This document shows, one piece after another, positions 1 to 10,807 of a DNA stretch of 64,000 nt (within the stretch, counting starts at the first letter, position 1; the number at the start of each line of letters is the position of its first letter). A program made the position numbers and the translations under genes. A model generated the notes under the pieces. It did not search any database, was not told the DNA's origin, and saw nothing but the letters and a program-made list of their open reading frames with translations. Origin of the DNA: Pseudomicrostroma phylloplanum (lineage: Eukaryota; Basidiomycota; Exobasidiomycetes; Microstromatales); contig BCHS01000008.1 of assembly GCA_039545275.1 (NCBI GenBank), forward strand, positions 434,001 through 498,000. The letters are read 5' to 3'.

Positions 1-87
1 TGCCGGCGATACGGTCCCATTGGCAAAGATGTTCAATTGGAGACAACAATCACTCACACCTCACTATACTCGTTCTCCCCCTTCCAG

Positions 88-534
88 CTGAAGTACCACG
101 TCTACCTGCACAGGCGTCACGTCGTCAAGCCCACTCGCTCCGGTCCCTTCCACCACCGAGCTCCTTCTCGTATCCTCTACAAGACCATCCGAGGAATGGT
201 GCCCCACAAGACTGCCCGTGGTGCTGCCGCCCTTGAGCGTCTGAAGCTGTACGAGGGTATGCCCCCTCCCTACGACCGCAAGAAGAAGATGGTCATCCCC
301 GCTGCTCTGCGCGTGCTCCGCCTGAAGCCCGGCCGCAAGTACGCCACCATCAAGCGTATCTCACACGAGGTCGGTTGGAACCACAAGGACACCGTTGACA
401 AGCTGGAGCAGAAGAGGAAGATCAAGGCACAGGCTTACAACGAGCGCAGGGTGGCTTCGCTCAAGAAGCGTGCTGCTGGCAAGGAGGCCGCTGGTGCCGA
501 GCTCAACCAGAAGCTCGCCGTCTACGGTCTATAA
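88..534 (+). CDS. RPL16: 60S ribosomal protein uL13 (L13a/Rpl16), 3' exon
   Basis: Structural protein of the large cytosolic ribosomal subunit. The exon opens after a CAG acceptor at 85-87 and encodes 148 residues starting [11 protein letters not shown] and ending AVYGL, stop TAA at 532-534. Diagnostic uL13 stretches are visible: [38 protein letters not shown] and [13 protein letters not shown]. The family is about 200 residues long, so roughly the first 50 residues lie in exons left of the window. Bases 1-87 look like the end of an intron, with a pyrimidine tract before the acceptor. Codon use is strongly biased toward C-ending codons, as expected for a highly expressed ribosomal gene. The family assignment is secure; only the 5' part is missing. 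Confidence 0.95.
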   Translation: MKYHVYLHRRHVVKPTRSGPFHHRAPSRILYKTIRGMVPHKTARGAAALERLKLYEGMPPPYDRKKKMVIPAALRVLRLKPGRKYATIKRISHEVGWNHKDTVDKLEQKRKIKAQAYNERRVASLKKRAAGKEAAGAELNQKLAVYGL

Positions 535-1098
535 ACGCATCGTTGGAGCCTCAGCATCTTTGTGGTTTTCTCGAGTGTTATACATTGCACGTTACCTTCC
601 ATCGGCTGATGTAGTCTTGTGACTTTCGTTGGGGACCTATAGGGACGCACTCTTGCCTAGACGAAGTCACATGACGTGGTGACTACGACGAAACCTTCAC
701 CTTCTCTTCGTCCGCCCTTCCTACCATCTCTCCATCATGTACTTTGACTCTCTTTCTCATCACCCCGACCAGCACCCATTTCCGGCCACTTGGCCATCTC
801 GACTCTAGCTTGTTTGTGCTTCATCCTACTTCAGAAGCCTCTCTTTGCGAAGATCAATCGAAAACAGAATCAGCAGAAATCCCGCTGTGTGCCTCGGTCC
901 GAGTGCTCGAGATGTGTGCCAAAGGGCTCTTCAAATCTGCCCGCCCTGCTGGGGAAAAGCGGCTAAAATTGCCCGAAGACCGAGAAACGCGACGAGGTGG
1001 AGGAGACATCGGGGACCTTGGAAACTCGTTTTCTAATCTAGATTGCCCTCTTTGCGGCACAATATCTCTCTTCTTTCTCTCAACGCACACCATCTATC
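535..1098. other. Intergenic: uL13 3' end and SDR promoter
   Basis: No supported gene. It holds the 3' untranslated region of the ribosomal gene and the upstream region of the dehydrogenase. The short open frames here overlap on both strands and match no family I know. Confidence 0.5.
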
Positions 1099-2343
1099 AT
1101 GCTTCGAACCACTCTACAGCCACTCGCCAAAGGCATTGGTGCTCAGACTGTGCTGCGCCAGTCTAGCAAGCTCGCAGCCAGCAGCCGCGTCCTGCCCCAT
1201 CTCGCAGCACCCTTTTCCACCTCTTCATCGATGGCCTCGACCAAGAAGGCCGACAGGGTGCCGCACATCGATGAGAAGATCAAGACAGAGTACCCAAACA
1301 TGAGCGGACCACAGCACACTACTGGTCCTGAGTTCTACACGGGCGATGAAGGTGTGCACGGACTGAGGACCCTCAAGAGCTTCTCTATGGTGAGCACCCG
1401 CTAGAAACGATGCCAGATCTACAGCTGGTCAGAGAGGCAGACACTGACCTACTTGTCTTGGACTTGAATAGGTCGGGAAGGTGTGTGTGGTCACTGGAGG
1501 AGCCCGTGGACTAGGAAACCTGATGGGCCGAGCCCTCGTTGAGTCTGGCTGCAACCAGCTGGCTATCCTCGACCTGGACAAGGACGATTCTCAGGGCGCT
1601 GCCGACGAGATGGTCAAGTGGCTCGAAGGCACAGGCGGTGTCGAGGCGGGATCTCTTGACATCAGAGGGTTCGCTTGCGATGTCTCGAATGAGGAGAGCG
1701 TAAAGAAGGCCTTCAATGATGTCAAGTCGGCCTTTGGCAAAGTGCACGCCGTGATCAACTCGGCTGGTATCGTAGAGAACTACCCTGCTCTTGAGTACCC
1801 GACAGAAAGGCTTCTCAAGGTGAGTGACGGCATGGAGTCGGCTGTAGATAACAAGAACCGTCTCTGACGTCGACTTTGCGCCGATCTGTTGCTCAGCTGT
1901 ACGGCATCAACGTCTTTGGCTCTCACTTCGTCTCTCGAGAGGCCGCCAAGCACATGATCGCCGATGACGTCAAGGGAAGCATCATCTTGGTCGCCTCCAT
2001 GAGTGGAAGTATCGTCAATGTTCCCCAGCCGCAAGCGCCGTACAATGCCAGCAAAGCCGCTGTCAAGCACCTGGGAGCCTGTCTGGCAGTAGAATGGGCA
2101 CAATATGGTATCCGCGTCAACACTCTGAGCCCGGGCTACATGTTGACCAGTCTGACGCAGCAGATGTTCGAACGAAATACAGAAGGAAAGGAGCTCAGAA
2201 GCAAATGGGAGAACCTGATCCCGATGGGCAAGATGGGAACCCCGGACGACCTCAAGGGAGCTGCCGTGTTCCTTGCTAGCGATGCCAGTCGCTACTCCAC
2301 TGGCTCTGATCTGATCGTAGATGGCGGATACACAGCAGTCTAG
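1099..2343 (+). CDS. Short-chain dehydrogenase/reductase, polyol/sorbose type, probable mitochondrial leader
   Basis: Classical NAD(P)-dependent SDR of 361 residues in three exons: 1099-1389, 1472-1819 and 1897-2343. The coenzyme-binding motif TGGARGLG lies near residues 105-112, NSAG near 192, the catalytic Ser in VASMSGS, and YNASK (Tyr262, Lys266) is the active-site pair. The C-terminus LIVDGGYTAV is typical of the fungal D-arabinitol/mannitol dehydrogenase and sorbose reductase group; the exact substrate cannot be read. The first 44 residues are rich in Arg, Ser, Ala and Leu and lack acidic residues, which looks like a mitochondrial presequence. A second in-frame ATG at 1231 would yield a protein starting MASTKK without it. 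Family is certain; substrate and location are inferred. Confidence 0.9.
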
Positions 2344-2684
2344 ACTGAAGTAGAACGAAGTCTGAAGCAATGGCGTAGAATACAATGCAATGTGTTCGAG
2401 AGATGCTCGTGCAACGATTCTTCTGTACTTCACAGTTCGTTATATACTTAAAAAAAATGCATAGAAGTACGTTGTCAAGTGCCTCAGCGTGAGGTGCAAG
2501 GCAGGAGGCGCTTTCAAGCCACTCGCTCTCACGAGCTCGGCGGGAGTGGAGGAGAAGACCAACTTCGCGTCTGAGCCTTTCCCCGGCATCGGCAGACACT
2601 TCCCCACTTTCCCCATCTTCTTCCTCGCTCGACTCACATAGACAACGATCGTGCTCTCCCTCTCCACGCTCACCCAGTTCCAGG
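2344..2684. other. Intergenic between SDR and peroxin
   Basis: No supported gene. It contains an AT-rich stretch (tatatacttaaaaaaaatg near 2440-2460), probably the SDR 3' end, then the upstream region of the next gene. Confidence 0.45.
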
Positions 2685-4620
2685 ATGCCGACGCCAGGCA
2701 GGGACAGGAGTGGCTCGCCCACGCCCTCTTCGACGACGAGCGGTAGCACGAATACTGCCTCTCGTCGGGAGCGCCTGCAGTCTCACATGCTCACCTCGCT
2801 CCTGTCGTTACAGTCAATACCACCTCCCAATCGATTGCCAGTAGCGAAGAACAAGGAGAGTCTGAGTCTACCGACTACCACTCGCAACTTTCGCGGGTTT
2901 GTACAGAAGAGTGGTCCAGTCTTTGCTATCCAGGATGCGGTGCATGAGACGCTCATGTGGGACTACCCGGCGAGGACGCTGTGCGTCATGGCTGCCTGGG
3001 CAATCATAGGTGAGCAGGAAAAGGGAAGATAAAGGAATGAACACCGCTGCGTTGGGTACTGAACAGGCTCCGCTTGCCCTACGTCCAGCTCTGCATCCAC
3101 ATCTGCTGGTCCCGCTGCCGACTTTCATGCTGTCACTCCTGCTCCTTCAGACCTATCAAGCACGGTATCCTCCGGCTTCGACAGATCCGGCTGTCCCGCC
3201 CGTGACTCCAGCACAGGTCATCGACCATGCCATCTCAGAGCCCACCAGTACAGGTCACGGCAAGGTCAGGCCTCCAATGGTGCCAGAACCCCCGAATGAG
3301 GGTAGTATCAAGTACTACGAGAACTTGAGGGACATTCAGAACATGTGAGTAGAATCTGACCGGACGTGGTAGAGGAGAATCTGGTACTGAGCTAACATAC
3401 GTACTCTGTCGCATACTCCCACAGGATGAAGATGATCACGGATGTCTATGATCTTCTTGCTCCCTTCTCCATCCATCTCAACTGGTCCTCTCCCACGCAT
3501 ACTCTCCTGGTATTTCAATCTCTGATCCTCGTCACGCTTACTCTCTTCTTCATCGCGCCATATCTGCCATATCGCTTCATCCTCTTAGTGGCAGGTGAAG
3601 GCGCCTTCATCCTGAATCACCCTTGGACCGACCCAGTGGTGAAGAAGCTTCTGGGCAAGATCGGCGAGGGCAAAGAAGGGCGGAAGCTCAAGGAGTCGAA
3701 CAGAAAGGCATTGGCTATGCTCAACGAATGGATCAAGATGGATCAGTTGCCCGATGATGTTTGGACACGGGGATGGCGAGAAGTCGAGGTCTTCGAGAAT
3801 GAGCGCTTTGCTCAAGAGAAGGGGGCCAAGGCAAAAGAGGGAGAGGGTAGGTGGAGCGGCCATAACCTGCGATATGGCGAAAGGAAGGTGAGTCCTGTTG
3901 CGGCCCAGCGCAAGAGCCGTGATGTAGCTGCTGACATCTCAATCTACTTCTGCTTTGCTTTAGCCATGGACGAAAGCCGCAGATGGATATGCCGACGACT
4001 CAGTCTTTGCTGAAGGGTACACTCTCGATGTCAGGTGAGTCTTCTGCCAATTCTTCGGGAAGGGACGTGTGGATTAATCTTAGTTTGAGCCCCCTCCATT
4101 TTCGGCTCGAATTTGGCACTTTCGCACAGCAGACAAGTCGCCATGTCACTCGAAGATGGCTGGGCCTGGGTGGACGGCGACGATTGGAGGATCGACTTCT
4201 TGGGGAGGTGGTCAGCGCTTGGCGTCGACGAGGGTGAGTTCTCGGTGGGTGCGATCGATGGCAACGCCTGTTCTACGACTGAGATCGTCTCCTCTGCATC
4301 CCTCGTCAGCTGGCTGGCTCTACTCCAATGTGGACTGGCACAAGCCCTCCCCGTACCCCTTTGGTCACCCCAGCCAGCCGCAACTGCCCCCTGTCACCTT
4401 CTTCGGGTCCAGCGCGTCTGACTCAACAAGTGGCAGCGTCTACGCGCTCGACGATGACGACGACGACGAAGATGGTGATGGTGGACTGGATGCAGATGGG
4501 CTGCCGAATGAGCTGCCGACTCTGTCCTCCCAGGCGGGACACGTGAAGAAGGCGGAAACGAGGAAGAGGAGATGGTTGAGGAGGGCCGTCTGGGTCGGTG
4601 TTGCTCCTCGGACGGTCTGA
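2685..4620 (+). CDS. Pex24/Pex30-family peroxisomal membrane peroxin with dysferlin domain
   Basis: Six exons close in phase: 2685-3009, 3089-3344, 3425-3887, 3964-4034, 4130-4233 and 4310-4620, giving 509 residues. After a Ser/Thr-rich head, membrane segments occur near residues 95-130 (LHPHLLVPLPTFMLSLLLLQ) and near 220-260 (VFQSLILVTLTLFFIAPYLP). The C-terminal half has the paired Trp signature of DysF domains: GWAWVDGDDW near 380 and GWLYSNVDWHKPSP near 408. This layout is that of fungal Pex23/Pex24/Pex28-32 proteins, which act at ER-peroxisome contacts and control peroxisome number and size. A long Asp run (DDDDDDEDGD) follows, then a basic tail. Which paralogue it is cannot be decided from sequence alone. 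The second intron acceptor (3088) was chosen because it keeps the membrane segment in frame. Confidence 0.85.
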
Positions 4621-4763
4621 GGAGAGATCGTGCTAATGGCAATGACAATGCGACTTGTGCTCGAGTATACTATTAGGTAGTCTGTCTAAGCGCGGAAGGT
4701 CTGTGGCCGCTGGGCTATTGAGCAAAAGGATGGACTCTCTCGCGGAGAGGCAAAAGAGAAGAA

Positions 4764-4846
4764 TGACAAGTAACAGGCTCGAACTGTTGACCTTGGAGTC
4801 TGCTAACGTATTAGCTCCACGCTCTAACCAACTGAGCTAAATTGTC
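4764..4846 (-). tRNA. tRNA-Ile(AAU) with a 9-nt intron
   Basis: On the minus strand the acceptor GACAATT, D-stem GCTC/GAGC, anticodon stem TGGAG/CTCCA, five-base variable loop AGGTC and T-arm AACAG-TTCGAGC-CTGTT fold into a complete cloverleaf. The A box TAGCTCAGTTGG is present. The loop reads CT-AAT-A, then a 9-nt insertion (CGTTAGCAG), then A, so the anticodon is AAU, read as inosine at position 34 for AUU/AUC. One acceptor pair (6:67) is a T-C mismatch. A T4 run on the minus strand at 4755-4752 follows as a possible Pol III stop. The exact intron borders could shift by a base or two. Confidence 0.85.
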
Positions 4847-6313
4847 CCGATCTATGAATTGAGAAGCGCTGCATGTACCAAATCTATAGGCAGATCGCCC
4901 CGGTCCTCTGACACTGTACGCACGTACGCTCTCTCTCTTCGACACGTGGCTGCATTTTGGTTCGCGCTTGGGTAACAAGCATGCAAGGGGCAGTTGGTAC
5001 CTTTGGCTTCCCGCCGTCGCTGTGCTGCCGGGGCTTGGACCTCGCTGCTTCCAGACTTGGTTCCGGCTGAGATCTGAGACCTCTTCTCCCACGGCCGCCG
5101 TTGCCAGCTGTCAAGCCTAACCCTGCGACGTCCGCTCAATATCCATGAGGCGTAGAAGGCAAGGTCCGGCAGGCCGGAGGGAGCGAGCGCTCTGCGCCTC
5201 ACGCCCTGTATTGCATTCCGGAAGGTGCTGGGCTCCACAGAGGCGAGGGGCATCGGATCGGTCTGGCGATTGGGCTTCGCGTCTGCCGGGGGGCGTCCAC
5301 CTGCTGCTGCTCCTTCTTCTCCTTGCTTGTGCCTCGGCAGGGGCGCGCCCTGTTTATCCACACCTGTCCTGCTCGCGCTTCCGCCCTTGTCCCTCCCCCC
5401 GCGGTACGACACGCTCTGCTCTGCTCTTGCGACCTGGGTGGTGGCTGCCATTCCTCTGCCTCTGCTGACTCCTGCTTCACAATCATCCTCCGCTCACAAC
5501 ACTGGCCAACAACCGATCGTTCCTGTCCTTTGATCGCCGTTGCCCCCCTCATCTCGGCATAAATCACTTCTACAGCCCGCAGATTCTCCTAGGCTCTGAC
5601 ACCAGGCGCGAGACCAGACGCGCATATACACAAGCACACAAGCACACTCCCGCGCCCACACGCCCACCAGACACGCCTATACCTTCCCCCTATCCACACA
5701 CCCACTCCTCCTTCCTTCCCCTCTTCCTTCCGTCCGATCATATTCTCACAAGGCCCATTCTCGCTACCACGTCACTTCAAGGAGTGCTGGCACCTCGTCC
5801 ATTCCTCTCTTGCCGGACAATTGAGGCAGCCCCTCTTTCTTCCCGGCTCAATATACCACTAGCGCCCTCTTCCCCCTTGCCCCTGGCAAGACACCTGCTG
5901 GGCACTCGCGTCCCGCTCCTGACCCCTCACGCTCGCGCTCAAGTCAGGAACTTGAAGGCCTCTTCAGAAAGGCCGTCCTCCTGAGCAGGCTTCCATCGCT
6001 GCAGCATCCCCAATAGACGTCATTTTCGACGGCGCAGAAAGACGGCCTTTGCCTTTGCAAAGACCACTTGACTGGAATCCATCACATCAAAGGCCTCTGC
6101 CTCTTTGGAACCGCATCGTCACCTCGCGAGGACCACGCAAGGGGCTACGACTTTGAAAAGCTCTCAGGAACAGCTTTCTCGATTTAGCACTTCAGCATCA
6201 GCGAACCTACCCCCACTGGCTACGCCTCATTGACCATACCGCCCGATCAAGACTCTGTGACTGCGTCACGTATCATACCACTTCAATTAGCGTGATTCTC
6301 AGGCCAAGACGCG
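4847..6313 (+). promoter_or_regulatory. Long pyrimidine-rich upstream region/leader, ATG-free from 5148
   Basis: No ATG occurs on the plus strand between 5148 and 6313 (about 1.17 kb, where a dozen or more are expected by chance). The stretch is rich in C and T, with CA-type repeats near 5630-5700. This is what a long 5' untranslated leader, possibly with introns, would look like for the gene starting at 6314. The minus-strand open frame of about 200 codons at 4852-5451 has no recognisable family and was not accepted. Confidence 0.55.
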
Positions 6314-7979
6314 ATGTCGGACCAGGTGCTTCAAAGAGCGCCAAAGGTACGTCGCGTGAAGAGAACGGAATTGCGGAGCCCACCAACTTTGACTCATGCT
6401 ATCCACCTCGTCACTTCTCACAGCATCTACTGAAACGCCTGACTGGCGATTATGAAGACTCGTCGGCCATGATGGAGCTCACACGGCGGGCGCCTCAGTC
6501 TACAATGTGAGTGGTACCGCCGCCATGCTGCAGTATGAGCTTCAGCGGCGCGCAGTGAACTGACGCGAGCCCTGAATCTGAAACCCTTTCGTCTCAATTC
6601 ACAGTCTAGCAGATTTGATGGACAGCTCAGGATCGGGCATTTCTGCCATGGCCGTCATCGTCCTGATTGGTTCGCTTGTTGTCCTATGGCTGGTCACTGT
6701 CATGATTGGCGTAATGTGCAAGTATTTCAACAAGCCCAGGTCAGCACTGCACGACGGTGCGTATGCCAATGGTGGTCTCTACCGACCCAGCGCAGCAGCT
6801 TATGGCGCCAGGAGTACGTCGGACGCAAAGGCAGAAGATCCAAAGAAGACTTTCGGGAGCAAGGCCAGCCTGTTGGATATGGCCCAGCCCATGGGAAGAG
6901 CTGCCTCTCCGGGCATTCCAGACTCGCCGGACGTGTCGATGTCGGTGGGGCACTTTGAGATGCCCTTGACCCAGCATGCAGGACGTATGGCTTATCAGCA
7001 GCACCACCAGCGTTCATCATCCTCTTCGATTGGTATGCCGGGGCCTCCAGCTGCATCGCGGCGCGCAGGAGCTGCCGGCCAGCAACATCCCCCTTTGGCA
7101 GGCGGAGGATCCGGAGCTCCGGATGGGAGCTACTATCAGCCTGGTCAATTGTACAGTGCTCCACAGCAGCATGGTCCCCAAGCGGGCCAGGTCTTTGCCT
7201 ATCCACCTGGACCTTCGGGACCCAGAGGCCCGCAACAGGGATACGGTGGGCCCGGTGTCGCACGCTCCAATTCGAAGGCCATGCGTGGACCCCCGCCGGC
7301 GCGCTCAAACTCAGCTAGGAAGTCGCGGTATGCCAAGCCTGCTCGCGTGGAGTCCCTGGGTCCCGGTGAGATTCGTCGGTACATGGACGAGGCTGGAGTG
7401 GACGAGAATGTGAGCATTCAAGACGCGGGAGCTCCGAACTACTCAAGGAGAAGTATGACGGGAAGGAGGGGCGGCTTCGGGACCTCGGCACGGATCAGCT
7501 CTTATGGAGGCAAGCACCCGAGGAGTCCCAGCATCTACGGCGCAGCGGAACTCACTGCGCTCAAATCGGCTCAGGCAGAAGGCTTCGGCGGAGGCTCAGA
7601 TCCCCGTGCGAATCGACCAAAGGGTCCGCAACCAGGAAGGGTTGATCCCCTGGGCGCCGCTCAGCAGCGCCAGGCTGGCCCCGGTCTCGGCGGACCCCGA
7701 CCGCTGAACGGTCAGATGCGTGCGGGAGGAGGTGCGCCCCCGCCTTCAAGGTATGGACAAGCGCCAGGACCAATTCTGCAGTCTCGTCCACCGCCGGCTG
7801 CTCAATACCAACAGCGACCGCCGCAAGGCTCGGGAGGGGCGCCTGGTATGGGCCTCCGATATCCTGCAGGTCCTCAGTCGCAAATGCAACCACGACCTCA
7901 GCAGCAATACGCGCAGCAGCAGCAATACAGGCAACCACAGCTAGCCCAAGGTGGCGGTGGCATGAGGCAGATTCTGTAG
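6314..7979 (+). CDS. Orphan single-pass membrane protein with Gly/Pro/Gln-rich tail
   Basis: Three exons, 6314-6346, 6424-6506 and 6605-7979, join in phase to 496 residues. I do not recognise a family. One clear membrane segment spans about residues 54-77 (MAVIVLIGSLVVLWLVTVMI), followed by the short basic CKYFNKPRS that suggests the tail faces the cytosol. The remaining 400 residues are low-complexity: Gly, Pro, Gln, Ser and Arg, with a Gln-rich end (QQQYAQQQQYRQ). A conserved-looking island lies in the middle, EIRRYMDEAGVDENVSI. The start at 6314 is supported because it is the first ATG after a long ATG-free leader; the alternative is the ATG at 6472. Such tails often carry SH3 or clathrin-adaptor binding sites, but no function can be assigned. 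Confidence 0.75.
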
Positions 7980-8727
7980 TGCCCACAGATGAACGAAGCG
8001 CCGCAAGACCCAGCATTCAAGGCCGATTGAATCATCGATCACGTTCGCGCCCTGTCGAATACCAGCATCTCTCGTCATCAACACTTTCTTTTTGCCTTCA
8101 GAGGTCGCCTTCCCTCTCTCCCACGATCAGCATCCTTTGCAGATCGAGGCGTACGGGTCGACCGCTGTGTACGTGTATGTATTTCTTCTTCTTCCCTTAC
8201 ACTCTTTGACGTGTCTTCGTACTTCCCTTTCGCCCTGCTCTTCACCTATGCGGTCACATTCCCTCTTTACCCAGCCTATTCACCCACCCACGCACATATA
8301 CACTCGCTCATTCGCCATACACACACACATGCTCCCCCATGCGGTCGAATACAATGGACTCTACTCGTACCTACCCAGTTATCTCCTGTCGTTCTTGTAG
8401 TGAGGCGAGAAAGGAAGAGGAAGGGAAGCAGCGAGGAAGGTTGGGTACGACTCTGGTTTGGTTGGGGTCCGCGGGAGCAAGTGGCAGCCGCGGAAGGCGG
8501 TGGGGTTGGCTCGAGCGTCGGAAGAAGGCACCTCGCCTGTTCCGCCCAGGTCCCCTTCCCTTGGCTCCAGAAGTAGTCATCATACCATCTCTGCCTCTCT
8601 TCCTCCTTCTGCGGTCATCGTCCCAAGTGTTCGACTCACAGTCACCTCTGTCTACACCTGGGCAGCTTAGCCCAAAGAGGCAAGAGGTTCGAAATCTCAG
8701 CTTCAACTACGCATAAGCAAGACGAGG
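7980..8727. other. Intergenic, no gene seen
   Basis: Holds a 3' region with pyrimidine tracts and a short CA-rich stretch near 8310-8335, then the upstream region of the oxononanoate synthase gene. Open frames on both strands are short and unrecognised. Confidence 0.45.
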
Positions 8728-10713
8728 ATGCCCTTGCTCGATCAGCTCGCCAATGCTCTCGAGGTTCGCAGGCAAAAGGGAACCCTCAGACGGCTCACCA
8801 GCTTCACCCCCACAACCATCATCACCCCAGAAGGCTCCTCCCAAGTAGCTTCTTCATCCTCATCCTCAATTTCATCTTCCTCTGGTCCCTCTACAAACGC
8901 CTCATCCTCCTCTCTGCCCGAAGGACCACCCACCCTAGCCGACTTCTCCTCGAATGACTACCTCTCCATCGCGACTTCTGCCCAGCTCAAGGAGGCTTTT
9001 CTGAGGAGAGTCTCGCGGCCGGGGGCTAGAGTCGGAGGTAGCACGGGTAGTCGGTTGCTAGATGGTAATAATGGTGGGGAGATCGATGAGGTGAGTGGCT
9101 GGCTGTGACAATAGCCTGTTGGGCACAAGTACTTTCGCAGCATTCAGCTCACGTATTGACTGCGACTTCTATCCCCCCGTCCCTCCATTGCGTCGATTCT
9201 TCCAGCTTGAATTTCGGCTTTGCCAATTCTTTAATGCGACCTCCTCCCTGCTCTGCCCCTCTGGCTGGGAAGCCAACGTCTCCCTCTTCTCCTCTCTCCC
9301 CCAACAGGGCGACATCGTCCTATATGACTCGCTCATCCACGCCAGCGTCCACGACGGGATGAGACGCTCGCGTGCACGCTGTCTCCCCTTTGAGCACAAC
9401 GACCTCGCCGACTTCGAGCGAATCCTCGATGAGCAGGTCCTGCCCTTCCTGCAGGAGAGTGGAGGCAATCTCTTTCTGGCAGTGGAGGCGCTGTACTCCA
9501 TGGACGGGGACTTTTCCCCGCTGCCGGAGCTCATTGAGATTGCCCGAGGGAGAGAGCTTCTCGGCAGAGGCAGTGGTCGATTCTGGGTCGTGATTGATGA
9601 GGCGCATTCCTGCGGATGCTTTGGAGAGACCGGAGGAGGGATGTGTCAGGAGTGGGGGCTTGGCGCAGCTCACAATGCAGCAGGAGAGGAGGACGGTATC
9701 ATTCGAGTGGCAACGTTTGGAAAGGGATTCGGTGTTGCTGGAGGTGAGTCTGTGAGATTCGTTTTCCCTCGCGACGTGCAAAGGACTCAAGGGACTGACT
9801 AGCTTCGGTCCTTTCTCCCTCTCTAGCGGCTATCCTCTGTCCACCTCTTATCCGCCAGTACCTCATTAACTACGCCCGCCCGCTAGTGAGTTTGATAGCC
9901 GACGCTCGTTGAGCTTTGTCTCTACACCCAACTGACACCATCAGCGACGCTCACTTATCCACTGCTCAGATCTTTTCAACGGCCCAAGCACACGCCTCGC
10001 TCCTTCTCATCCACGCAGCACTGGACGTTCTCCGATCCGCCGAAGGGGCAAGGAGACGTGCTCGTCTCGCGGAGAACTGCGCGCTGGTACGCGCAACTCT
10101 CAAGAAGGCATTAGGCGGGCAAGATGTCCCCGACGACGGAGGACTGCTATGCCTCGGAGATGCGGACGTGGGGGAAGAGGAGCTCTCTGCTTCTGCTTCA
10201 GGTTCTGCTGCCGCTGATCTGCCCCTTGTGCGAGCAGTCTGCAATGCGGCCCTCGTCACAGGGGACGAAGAAGAGGCAGAGGCAGCCGGTGGATCCGCAG
10301 AAGCCTGCGAGCCTCCCACATCCAGTCGGGTCCATCCCCAAGCTGAACATCCACAACGACGACGACGACGACTACTACTGCAGCTCCAAAAACCCTCGCC
10401 CATCATCCCTCTCCTCACGCCGCACATCCACACCCGCCCCCTCGCTGCGCACCTGCAGGCACAGGGTTTCCTCGTTCGACCAATCACCTACCCTACCGTG
10501 CCCCGTGGGAGGGACCGAGTGCGTATTTGTGTGCACGCAGACAATACGGCTGAGGAGATTGAGGGACTGGGGAGGGCGGTGAGGAGTTGGGTTGAGGGGA
10601 GACGGAAGAGAGATGCAGCTGGGACTGGGACGGGGAATGGGACGAGAGCATTGGGACGGAGTGCATCAGGAGAGCGATTCCAGACAGGTGGAGAACGAAG
10701 CAGTCGCTTGTGA
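8728..10713 (+). CDS. 8-amino-7-oxononanoate synthase-like PLP enzyme with PTS1
   Basis: Alpha-oxoamine synthase of the BioF type, which condenses pimeloyl-thioester with alanine in biotin synthesis. Exons 8728-9090, 9206-9743, 9827-9885 and 9970-10713 give 567 residues. Family marks are DFSSNDYLSIA near 72, GGSTGSRLLDG near 105, VVIDEAHS (Asp252, His255) and the PLP lysine in TFGKGFGVAG (Lys294). The C-terminal arm has HLQAQGFLVRPITYP and VRICVHADNT. The protein is longer than the usual 380-430 residues. A Ser run lies near residue 50, and a long insert with acidic and Arg-run (RRRRR) stretches lies near 390-450. The last three residues are SRL, a canonical type-1 peroxisomal signal. Fungal BioF is known to be peroxisomal in Aspergillus. 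No other bio gene lies in the window. Confidence 0.88.
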
Positions 10714-10807
10714 ACATCTGATACCGTGCTCATTCAATTGGTATTACCCTTCGATGCGTGCCTTGCTCCGCACAATCATCACCTGTCAAGCGACCCGCCT
10801 CCTTTCC

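Noticed and set aside
4852..5451. 199-codon minus-strand frame upstream of the orphan membrane gene
   Set aside because: Arg/Ala/Gln-rich with no recognisable domain, overlapping other frames; looks like chance in GC-rich DNA.
10340..10380. Trinucleotide run as a disease-type expansion
   Set aside because: Only about five CGA units encoding an Arg run within the oxononanoate synthase-like gene; ordinary low-complexity insert.
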